DNA of 12,507 nucleotides. Source: CAZBYL01 sp964496275. Lineage in GTDB: Bacteria > Synergistota > Synergistia > Synergistales > Synergistaceae. Position numbers and translations under genes: made by a program. Positions 7,059 to 12,507 of the stretch are shown piece by piece. Numbering within the stretch: the stretch's first letter is position 1; each line of letters opens with the position of its first letter. The notes beneath the pieces are model-generated. The model was not told the origin of the DNA and made no database searches. It saw only the letters and a program-made list of their open reading frames with translations. Location of the stretch: assembly GCA_964496275.1 (NCBI GenBank), contig CAZBYL010000058.1, positions 1 through 12,507 on the forward strand, read 5' to 3'.

Positions 7059-7087
7059 TTTCTAAAACGTTAAAACTTTGCTATACT
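7059..7087 (+). promoter_or_regulatory. Putative proximal hutU2 promoter
   Basis: TATACT at 7082-7087 (five of six -10 bases) with a weak TTTCTA 17 nt upstream. It lies just beyond the large hairpin, so it could drive hutU2 independently with a leader of about 70 nt. Confidence 0.4.
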
Positions 7088-7163
7088 ATTACATAGAAAA
7101 TCAGATCCAAAATTTATCACGATACAGAATAATTCCCACATAAATCAAGGAGGTTTTTCAAAG

Positions 7164-9182
7164 ATGTTTGATGCAAGCGGAAAAGCAGTTGAACTGAGAC
7201 TAGAATTTCCCAACGGGCTTCCCAAACAGCCTGAATTTCAGAGCGGGATAAGAAGGGCTCCGAACCGCGGTCAGGTGCTCAACGACAAGGAAGTCGTCCT
7301 TGCTCTTAAGAATGCGCTTCGCTATATTCCGGAAGAATTCCACGAAGAGCTGGCACCTGAATTCTTGGCTGAGTACAAGGAGCACGGGCGTATATACGGC
7401 TACCGTTTCCGTCCCGAAGGCCGCCTCTACGGCAAGCCCATTGACGAATACAAGGGAAAGTGCACCGAAGCAAAAGCTTTCCAGGTTATGATAGAGAACA
7501 ACCTCGACTTCGACATCGCTCTCTATCCTTATGAACTTGTCACCTACGGAGAGACAGGACAGGTCTGTCAGAACTGGATGCAGTATCGTCTCATCAAAAA
7601 ATACCTCGAAGTCATAACCACCGACCAGACTCTCGTTGTACAGTCCGGACACCCTCTCGGCCTCTTCCGTTCACACCCCTCCGCACCGAGAGTCATTCTC
7701 ACAAACGGACTCATGGTCGGACTCTTTGATAACCCCAAAGACTTCACCCGCGCCACAGCTCTCGGAGTTGCGAACTACGGACAGATGACGGCTGGCGGCT
7801 GGATGTACATAGGCCCCCAGGGCATCGTACACGGAACATACAACACACTCCTCAACGCCGGACGCAGCAAATTCCACCTTCCCGAAGGCAAGGGACTTGC
7901 AGGACACCTCTTTGTCTCATCAGGCCTCGGCGGCATGAGCGGCGCACAGCCCAAAGCTGCTGAAATAGCGGGAGCCGCCGCAATCGTAGCGGAAGTTGAC
8001 CCGTCAAGAGTTGATACACGTCATAGTCAGGGCTGGGTAAGCAAGAGAACAACAGACCTTGCCGAAGCTTTCAAATGGGCAAAAGAGGCAATGGCTGCAG
8101 GCAAACCGCTTTCAATCGCATACCAGGGAAACATTGTTGACCTTCTCCAGTATGCCTTGGACAACAACGAGAAGATAGAGCTTCTCTCAGACCAGACATC
8201 CTGCCATGCGGTCTATGACGGAGGCTACTGCCCTCAGGGTATATCCTTCGAAGAGCGTACAAGACTCCTTGACGAGGACAAAGATGAGTTCCGCCGCCTC
8301 GTTGATAAGACGCTCAAAAAACACTTCGAGCTCATCAAAGCCCTTGTTGCAAAGGGAACCTACTTCTTTGACTACGGCAACGCATTCATGCGCGCAGTAT
8401 TTGATTCCGGCGTGAAAGAAATATCCAAAAACGGCGTAGACACCTACGAAGGCTTCATCTTCCCCTCATACGTTGAAGATATCATGGGACCCCTTCTCTT
8501 TGACTATGGCTACGGACCCTTCCGTTGGTGCTGCCTCACCCGCGACCCCGAGGACCTCAGAAAAACCGACAAAGCGGCCATGGACTGCATCGACCCGACA
8601 CGCCGCTTCCAGGACCATGACAACTGGGTCTGGATTCGTGACGCAGAGAAGAACAAGCTCGTAGTCGGTACTCAGTGCCGTATCCTCTATCAGGATGAAG
8701 AGGGACGTATGAAAATAGCCCTCAAGTTCAACGAGATGGTCAGAACAGGCGAAATCGGACCTGTGATGCTCGGCCGTGACCACCATGACGTGTCGGGAAC
8801 AGACTCACCCTTCCGTGAAACATCCAACATCAAAGACGGAAGCAACATTATGGGTGAAATGGCAATCCACTGCTTCGCAGGAAACTGCGCGCGCGGTATG
8901 AGCCTTGTCGCTCTCCACAACGGCGGCGGAGTCGGAACAGGCAAATCCATAAACGGCGGATTCGGACTTGTCCTTGACGGAAGCGAAAGAGTTGACAGAA
9001 TCATCCAGGAATCAATGAGCTGGGACGTCATCAGCGGAGTCGCAAGACGTGCGTGGGCAAGAAACGAACACGCAATCGAAACAGTAAACACCTTCAACGC
9101 AAAGCGCAGCGACGGACACATCACAGTACCGTTCATTGCCGACGAAGCGTTCCTTACGAAACTTGTAGCAGAGAGCAAATAA
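7164..9182 (+). CDS. hutU: Urocanate hydratase, long (UROC1-like) type
   Basis: 672 aa. This is the long urocanase form, close in size to mammalian UROC1 (676 aa), not the 550-560 aa form of most bacteria. It hydrates urocanate to imidazolonepropionate with tightly bound NAD+. Motifs are canonical: YGETGQVCQNW, VVQSGHPLGLF, YGQMTAGGWMYIGPQGIVHGT, GLGGMSGAQ (254-262), SDQTSCH, FDYGNAFMR, YGPFRWCCL, GRDHHDVSGTDSPFRETSN (from 537), LHNGGGVGTG (from 584), NGGFGLVLDGSERV and SWDVISGVARR. At the place of LPARIC in short urocanases it reads GTQCRILY, so the cysteine is shifted. AAGGAGG at 7147-7153 supports ATG 7164. It probably forms a unit with fchA2 and supplies the ordinary histidine route, in contrast with the altered HutU1. 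No HutH is in the window. Confidence 0.96.
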   Translation: MFDASGKAVELRLEFPNGLPKQPEFQSGIRRAPNRGQVLNDKEVVLALKNALRYIPEEFHEELAPEFLAEYKEHGRIYGYRFRPEGRLYGKPIDEYKGKCTEAKAFQVMIENNLDFDIALYPYELVTYGETGQVCQNWMQYRLIKKYLEVITTDQTLVVQSGHPLGLFRSHPSAPRVILTNGLMVGLFDNPKDFTRATALGVANYGQMTAGGWMYIGPQGIVHGTYNTLLNAGRSKFHLPEGKGLAGHLFVSSGLGGMSGAQPKAAEIAGAAAIVAEVDPSRVDTRHSQGWVSKRTTDLAEAFKWAKEAMAAGKPLSIAYQGNIVDLLQYALDNNEKIELLSDQTSCHAVYDGGYCPQGISFEERTRLLDEDKDEFRRLVDKTLKKHFELIKALVAKGTYFFDYGNAFMRAVFDSGVKEISKNGVDTYEGFIFPSYVEDIMGPLLFDYGYGPFRWCCLTRDPEDLRKTDKAAMDCIDPTRRFQDHDNWVWIRDAEKNKLVVGTQCRILYQDEEGRMKIALKFNEMVRTGEIGPVMLGRDHHDVSGTDSPFRETSNIKDGSNIMGEMAIHCFAGNCARGMSLVALHNGGGVGTGKSINGGFGLVLDGSERVDRIIQESMSWDVISGVARRAWARNEHAIETVNTFNAKRSDGHITVPFIADEAFLTKLVAESK

Positions 9183-9204
9183 ACAGCAAAACGCAGCATA
9201 TACT

Positions 9205-9237
9205 TTGGGGACGGGATACTTATCCGCCCCCAATTTT
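9205..9237 (+). terminator. Hairpin with T run between hutU2 and fchA2
   Basis: TTGGGG (9205-9210) pairs with CCCCAA (9228-9233), enclosing an inner stem CGG-ATA/TAT-CCG with one mismatch and one bulge, then TTTT at 9234-9237. It resembles a leaky terminator that lowers fchA2 expression relative to hutU2, since no clear promoter follows before fchA2. Confidence 0.6.
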
Positions 9238-9269
9238 AAAATCCATCACAGAATAGGGAGATACTAAAG

Positions 9270-9899
9270 ATGAAATTTGAAGAAATGACAGTACAGGCAT
9301 TCATAGACGAACTTGCTTCAAATTCCCCCGCACCGGGCGGCGGAAGCGTAGCCGCACTTGGCGGTTCGCTCGGAGCAGGACTTGTCTCAATGGTCTGCAA
9401 CCTTACGGTAGGCAAAGAAAAATACAAGGAAAACTGGGAAGTCATGGAAGGTGTCCTTGTAAAGAGCGAAGCAATCCGTGCAAAATTTGTCGAACTCATG
9501 AACAAAGACACAGAATCATTCAACGTATTCATGTCTGCCATGAAGATGCCCAAGACAACGGACGAAGAAAAGGCCGCGCGCAAGGCCGCTATGGCTGATG
9601 CCGCGAAACTTGCAACGGAAGTACCCCTTGTCACGCTGGAAACCTGCGCGGAACTTTCAAAAATAGCCCTTACTGCGGCGGAACACGGCAATCCGAACGC
9701 GGCAAGCGACGGCGGATGCGCAGCGCTCCTCGCGGAAGCGGCCGGCAAAGCTGCCGCATACAACGTCCGCATAAACCTCCCCGGAGTATCCGACGAAGCC
9801 TTTGTCGCACAGTGCAAACAGAGAATGCTCGATGCCCTCGACACAATCGAAAACCTCTCACGCGACAACTCAGACCACATGGACAAGGTACTGGGTTAG
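9270..9899 (+). CDS. fchA: Formimino-THF cyclodeaminase (canonical copy, FchA2)
   Basis: 209 aa, normal size. It cyclises 5-formimino-THF to 5,10-methenyl-THF with release of ammonia, linking FtcD to FolD and Fhs. Motifs match the family: PAPGGGSVAALGG (from residue 20), GAGLVSMVCNLTVGKEKY, MPKTTDEEKAARKAAM, VPLVTLETCAELSKIAL, GNPNAASDGGCAALLAEA (from 140, Asp147) and AAAYNVRINLPG. GGGAG lies before ATG 9270. It follows hutU2 by 87 nt containing a leaky hairpin and ends before a strong terminator. It is a paralogue of the divergent 3156-3722 gene; this copy has the conserved loop residues and is the better candidate for the true enzyme. Methenyl-THF cyclohydrolases are sometimes annotated in the same family, so that name could also appear. 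Confidence 0.93.
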   Translation: MKFEEMTVQAFIDELASNSPAPGGGSVAALGGSLGAGLVSMVCNLTVGKEKYKENWEVMEGVLVKSEAIRAKFVELMNKDTESFNVFMSAMKMPKTTDEEKAARKAAMADAAKLATEVPLVTLETCAELSKIALTAAEHGNPNAASDGGCAALLAEAAGKAAAYNVRINLPGVSDEAFVAQCKQRMLDALDTIENLSRDNSDHMDKVLG

Positions 9900-9917
9900 A
9901 CAGACAAAATCCAAAGC

Positions 9918-9962
9918 AAAAAACAGCGCACCCTCAGCAGCGGGGGTGCGCTGTTTTTTTTT
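9918..9962 (+). terminator. Strong rho-independent terminator after fchA2
   Basis: ACAGCGCACCC (9923-9933) pairs perfectly with GGGTGCGCTGT (9944-9954), flanked by an A run and a long T run to 9962. It closes the hutU2-fchA2 unit and separates it from the permease cluster. Confidence 0.95.
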
Positions 9963-9986
9963 GCTGCGCATTTACATATTTATATA

Positions 9987-10015
9987 TTGACATATATCGA
10001 TATGTATTTTATATT
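9987..10015 (+). promoter_or_regulatory. Near-consensus permease promoter with operator-like palindrome
   Basis: Perfect -35 TTGACA (9987-9992), 17-nt spacer, -10 TATATT (10010-10015). A perfect 10-bp palindrome ATATCGATAT (9994-10003) lies wholly in the spacer, where a bound repressor would block RNA polymerase. ArsR at 4744 is the only regulator in the window and a natural candidate; this link is inference. Confidence 0.72.
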
Positions 10016-10050
10016 TGTCTCACCTTAAAAATATCCGGAGTGTGGTCGTC

Positions 10051-11064
10051 TTGAAAACGTTAGAAACTGTATTCATGTTTATTCAAAACCAAATACTGGG
10101 AATGCACTGGCTCAACGGTGCGGCGGGGTACATAGCAGCTCTTTTGGGGCTGGATACTTCCTCGAGATGGGGCGGCTCGCTGCAATTTTTCATATACGAC
10201 GTGATAAAAATACACATTCTGCTCTCCGTTCTGATATTTGCCATCTCATACATTCAAAGCTACTTTCCTCCCGAACGTACTAAAAGAATATTGGGCAGCT
10301 TCAACGGTGTCTGCGCGAATACAATGGGGGCTCTTCTCGGCACGATAACTCCCTTCTGCTCATGTTCCTCAATACCGCTCTTCATAGGATTTACGAGCGC
10401 CAAGCTTCCCATCGGGGTTACATTCTCATTTCTGATATCCTCGCCGCTGGTCGATTTGGGTGCGTTTATACTGTTGGTAAGCATCTTCGGGATGAAAATA
10501 GCAGTTGCCTACGTTGTTGTAGGAATTATACTGGCGGTTGCAGGCGGCACCATAATAGACAAGCTGAAGCTTGAAAAGTACGTGGAAGATTACGTCAAGG
10601 CAATCGGCAGCGTAGATATTGAGGCGGAAAACATTACACGCTCGGAACGCATCACATACGCGAAAGAACAGGTCTGCTGGACTGTACATAAAGTCTGGAA
10701 ATACGTTGTAATAGGAGTCGGAATAGGAGCCGTAATACACAACTGGATTCCGCAGTCTATAATAGAAAGTGTGCTTGGCGACAAAAATCCATTCTCCGTC
10801 ATACTTGCAACAGCGGTCGGAATCCCCATGTACGCAGACATATTCGGAACGCTTCCCATAGCGGAGGCTCTCTATGCAAAAGGTGTGGGCCTCGGTACTA
10901 TAATGTCTCTGATGATGGCTGTAACGGCTCTCTCCCTTCCGTCCATAATAATGCTGCGCAAGGCAGTGAAGCCGCCCCTTTTAGCGTTTTTTGTCGGAAT
11001 CGTGGCATTGGGAATAATATTGATAGGCTACACCTTCAATGCTTTCGGATGGATGTTTATGTAG
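10051..11064 (+). CDS. ArsP/DUF318-family permease (probable metalloid or organoarsenical efflux)
   Basis: 337 aa integral membrane protein with about eight hydrophobic segments. The first conserved half holds GALLGTITPFCSCSSIPLF (Cys103 and Cys105), then a LPIGVTFSFLISSPLVD loop, both hallmarks of the PF03773 permease family, whose ArsP members export trivalent methylarsenicals. The second half repeats the design with GIPMYADIFGTLPIAEAL. A soluble charged linker (KLEKYVEDY to TYAKEQ) joins them. Start: an in-frame TTG at 10015 overlaps the -10, so it cannot be used. TTG 10051 follows GGAG at 10037-10040 and the expected transcription start near 10022; a later ATG at 10075 is possible. Next come a thioredoxin-like protein and a BFD-like protein, a thiol/redox context that fits metalloid handling. 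The substrate is not proven. Confidence 0.85.
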   Translation: MKTLETVFMFIQNQILGMHWLNGAAGYIAALLGLDTSSRWGGSLQFFIYDVIKIHILLSVLIFAISYIQSYFPPERTKRILGSFNGVCANTMGALLGTITPFCSCSSIPLFIGFTSAKLPIGVTFSFLISSPLVDLGAFILLVSIFGMKIAVAYVVVGIILAVAGGTIIDKLKLEKYVEDYVKAIGSVDIEAENITRSERITYAKEQVCWTVHKVWKYVVIGVGIGAVIHNWIPQSIIESVLGDKNPFSVILATAVGIPMYADIFGTLPIAEALYAKGVGLGTIMSLMMAVTALSLPSIIMLRKAVKPPLLAFFVGIVALGIILIGYTFNAFGWMFM

Positions 11065-11133
11065 ACAGACTCCGCTTCACGAAAAAACAAAACTTACCTA
11101 AAAGTCAAATATAAAAAAACAGGAGGTTGCGAA

Positions 11134-11493
11134 ATGTTTGGATTCGGAAAGAAAAAAGAGAAAGAAAACTGCTGCACAGGCTCGGATACACAAACTGCAA
11201 ACGAAACAGTCTCTGTAAAAGTGCTCGGTATGGGCTGCGGCAGATGCAACGAACTGACAAGAAACGTAGAATCTGCGCTAAAAGAACTTGGCATGGATCT
11301 AAAAGTTGAGCACGTAACGGAAATGGCGGAAATAGCTGCCTACGGTGTCATGTCAACTCCCGCTCTTGTAGTCGGAAACAAAGTCATCTCCGTGGGAAAA
11401 GTCCTATCTTCGGAAGAAGCCGCGGCTTTGATAAAATCCAAGAACCTTGCAAAGCCCGAACAAAACCAAAAGCCCTCGGCTCCTTGCGGCTGA
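11134..11493 (+). CDS. TM0996/MTH895-family small thioredoxin-like protein
   Basis: 119 aa. The core (26-100) matches the family: VKVLGMGCGRCNELTRNVESAL with redox Cys35 and Cys38, then VEHVTEMAEIAAYGVMSTPALVV with the cis-Pro TPA motif, and KVISVGKVL. Beyond the core there is a lysine-rich N-terminus with CC at 13-14 and a C-terminal tail ending in a lone Cys118, both unusual for the compact family. No signal peptide, so cytosolic. AGGAGG at 11121-11126 gives strong translation from ATG 11134. It lies 69 nt after the permease and is probably cotranscribed. Such proteins are common beside DUF318 permeases; it may reduce or deliver a thiol-bound metalloid, which is inference. Confidence 0.88.
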   Translation: MFGFGKKKEKENCCTGSDTQTANETVSVKVLGMGCGRCNELTRNVESALKELGMDLKVEHVTEMAEIAAYGVMSTPALVVGNKVISVGKVLSSEEAAALIKSKNLAKPEQNQKPSAPCG

Positions 11494-11520
11494 GGCCCCA
11501 GATAAAGGGCCGTGTGCTTT

Positions 11521-11685
11521 ATGAAAGAGAAAAATAAGGGATATGTATGCTGGTGTTCAGAAGTAACGGAAGACGACATAACAAATGCAATAAAAAAAGG
11601 CGCTGAATCTGTCGAAGCCGTAATCGCCGCAACCGGCGCTATGAAAAACTGCGACTGTGCAAACAAAAACCCAAAAGGCACCTGA
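11521..11685 (+). CDS. 54-aa BFD-like [2Fe-2S] protein
   Basis: Short open frame with a complete family pattern: VCWCSEVTEDDITNAIKKG (Cys10, Cys12), then GAESVEAVIAATGAM and KNCDCAN (Cys44, Cys46). The CxC...VT...I..AI..GA.S...V...TGA...C.C layout is that of BFD-like (Fer2_BFD) [2Fe-2S] domains, found in bacterioferritin-associated ferredoxin and as an add-on in NirB and copper chaperones. Here it is stand-alone and cytosolic. The ribosome site is weak (AAAGGG 11504-11509, 11 nt from ATG); GTG 11512 in frame is too close to it. It begins 27 nt after the thioredoxin-like gene, so is probably translated from the same message. It may pass electrons to the redox protein, an untested idea. Confidence 0.78.
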   Translation: MKEKNKGYVCWCSEVTEDDITNAIKKGAESVEAVIAATGAMKNCDCANKNPKGT

Positions 11686-11698
11686 TGCTACAACGATA

Positions 11699-11717
11699 TT
11701 GTTGAAGTCTTCAACAA
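11699..11717 (+). repeat. 19-bp perfect palindrome
   Basis: TTGTTGAAG-T-CTTCAACAA: nine-base arms about a single central base, immediately after the BFD-like gene. No T run follows on either strand, so it does not look like a terminator; it could be a binding site. Confidence 0.6.
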
Positions 11718-11737
11718 AAATAAAAAACTCTTATAAA

Positions 11738-11780
11738 AATATCCCCGAATTGTCCCCGTGACAAATCGGGGGTATTTGTT
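11738..11780 (+). terminator. Terminator of the permease cluster
   Basis: 11738-11754 pairs with 11760-11776 (core CCCCGA/TCGGGG; one mismatch, one G-U; 5-nt loop), followed by a T-rich TTTGTTAT tail. It ends the permease-thioredoxin-BFD message before the DUF486 gene. Confidence 0.8.
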
Positions 11781-11834
11781 ATATATTAACCGCATAAAAA
11801 TAAAGTTCATCGGTAAAGAAAGGTTTGGTCTGCA

Positions 11835-12179
11835 ATGCTTCGCTACACCGCACCGATAATACTTCTACTAATATCCAACATCTTCATGACATACGCATGG
11901 TACGGACACCTCAAAAGCCTCGGAAGCAAGCCTCTTATATGGGCAATTGCAATAAGCTGGGGAATAGCTCTGTTTGAATACTGCTTCCAAGTTCCCGCAA
12001 ACAGGCTGGGACACGAAATATACAGCCTTCCGCAGCTAAAAATCATCCAAGAAGTAATAACAATGGCAATATTTGCCGGATTTGCCGTCTTCGTAATGAA
12101 AGAAAAACTCACGCTAAACTATCTATGGGCCACTCTCTGCATGGTCGGCGCAGTCTTTTTTATGTTCAGAGGAAACTGA
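11835..12179 (+). CDS. DUF486 (DMT-like) small membrane protein
   Basis: 114 aa with four hydrophobic segments (about 5-20, 33-50, 70-86, 93-110), the size and layout of DUF486 proteins, distant relatives of drug/metabolite transporters. Family motifs: NIFMTYAWYGHL, ISWGIALFEYCFQVPANRLGH, LPQLKIIQEVITMAIF, VMKEKLTLNYLWA and a final FMFRGN. AAAGG (11818-11822) precedes ATG 11835. The preceding terminator makes it a separate unit. Transport function and substrate are unknown for the family; no link to metalloids is shown. Confidence 0.92.
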   Translation: MLRYTAPIILLLISNIFMTYAWYGHLKSLGSKPLIWAIAISWGIALFEYCFQVPANRLGHEIYSLPQLKIIQEVITMAIFAGFAVFVMKEKLTLNYLWATLCMVGAVFFMFRGN

Positions 12180-12369
12180 TAAAGCTGCATACACACCCGT
12201 TCTCAAAAAAACAGCCGGTAAAATCGCGGCAAAAACAACAAAAACAGGCAGCATTATGAGCTGAATGAAAAAAGGGAAAATAGCTATATGCCTTAAAACA
12301 ATGGGCTTTTCTATCGACACTATGCCGTGTGTTCTAATGGAAAAATGCTAAAAAAAGCAAAAAAAGTAG
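12180..12369. other. Gene-free A-rich spacer
   Basis: No frame with a ribosome site and recognisable product on either strand. It contains a 28-codon ATG frame at 12265-12351 without a Shine-Dalgarno and a hydrophobic minus-strand GTG frame (12123-12320), neither convincing. Confidence 0.5.
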
Positions 12370-12398
12370 TTGACGAAGTGATAAAAGCGATGTATACT
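12370..12398 (+). promoter_or_regulatory. Strong promoter near the window end
   Basis: TTGACG (12370-12375), exactly 17-nt spacer, TATACT (12393-12398): five of six at both boxes. Transcription should begin near 12405 and run out of the window. Confidence 0.7.
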
Positions 12399-12404
12399 TC
12401 CCCC

Positions 12405-12507
12405 TGTTGCGCTTGAGGGCGCGGCCTTCGGGTCGAAAACAAAGGCGCACATGAACCATGACAAACGTATACAGGTAAAGCGAAAGAGTTGCCGCTTAGG
12501 CGGTGAC
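12405..12507 (+). ncRNA. Structured RNA leader or RNA gene, truncated by the window end
   Basis: Downstream of the 12370 promoter the sequence turns GC-rich and foldable: a C(UUCG)G tetraloop hairpin CGGCC-TTCG-GGTCG (12422-12435), and GTTGCCGC (12488-12495) pairing through eight bases with GCGGTGAC (12500-12507) across TTAG. No known RNA class is recognised. An alternative is the start of a protein at ATG 12451, behind AAAGG, whose 19 visible codons stay open and are very basic. Confidence 0.4.

Noticed and set aside
10015..10050. Permease start at TTG 10015
   Set aside because: It coincides with the -10 element, upstream of the expected transcript start; TTG 10051 has a placed GGAG.
12123..12320. 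65-aa hydrophobic minus-strand frame with GTG start
   Set aside because: No ribosome site or recognisable family, and it overlaps the DUF486 gene end; probably chance.
12265..12351. 28-aa plus-strand frame
   Set aside because: No ribosome site, no promoter directly upstream, no recognisable motif.
1..12507. tRNA, rRNA, CRISPR array, transposase or attachment site
   Set aside because: None seen: no tRNA-like cloverleaf with the invariant T-loop, no spaced repeats, no transposase motifs and no IS-type terminal repeats.

Overview
The window is a densely packed accessory-metabolism region in which every supported gene lies on the + strand. It carries folate-dependent histidine catabolism genes (urocanase, imidazolonepropionase, glutamate formiminotransferase, formimino-THF cyclodeaminase, formate-THF ligase) followed by a metalloid-type permease cluster. 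Fermenting histidine through formimino-THF with ATP recovered by Fhs is typical of anaerobic amino-acid fermenters. I favour Synergistota (Cloacibacillus/Synergistes-like) from gene content and a moderate GC, but this is inference; no rRNA or marker gene is present.

Layout. (1) 20-4654: urocanase-like hutU1, a terminator-like hairpin, imidazolonepropionase-like hutI, a cyclodeaminase-like gene (fchA1) and ftcD. (2) 4655-5070: an ArsR repressor gene behind its own weak promoter, inside a long imperfect inverted repeat. (3) 5204-6877: fhs. (4) 6878-7163: a gene-free stretch with a promoter and a very strong hairpin. (5) 7164-9899: a second urocanase of the long (about 670 aa) type and a second, canonical cyclodeaminase, closed by a strong terminator. 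(6) 9987-11685: an ArsP/DUF318-type permease with a near-consensus promoter and internal palindrome, a TM0996/MTH895-type redox protein and a 54-aa BFD-like [2Fe-2S] protein. (7) 11835-12179: a DUF486 small membrane protein. (8) 12180-12507: no convincing gene, but a good promoter and an RNA-like structured start that runs off the end.

How the genes work together. The textbook route would be urocanate -> imidazolonepropionate -> formiminoglutamate -> glutamate plus 5-formimino-THF -> methenyl-THF -> (FolD, not here) -> formyl-THF -> formate plus ATP. HutH and FolD are not in the window. The main surprise is that the first three proteins (HutU1, HutI, FchA1) are intact but carry substitutions in family-defining motifs: HutU1 in its NAD/substrate motifs, HutI in the catalytic Glu and metal-site Asp, FchA1 in the PxPGGGS loop. 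HutU2, FchA2 and Fhs look canonical, and FtcD keeps its catalytic His. This suggests a parallel cassette, either for a different imidazole-type substrate or made of repurposed enzymes, sitting beside an ordinary histidine pathway.
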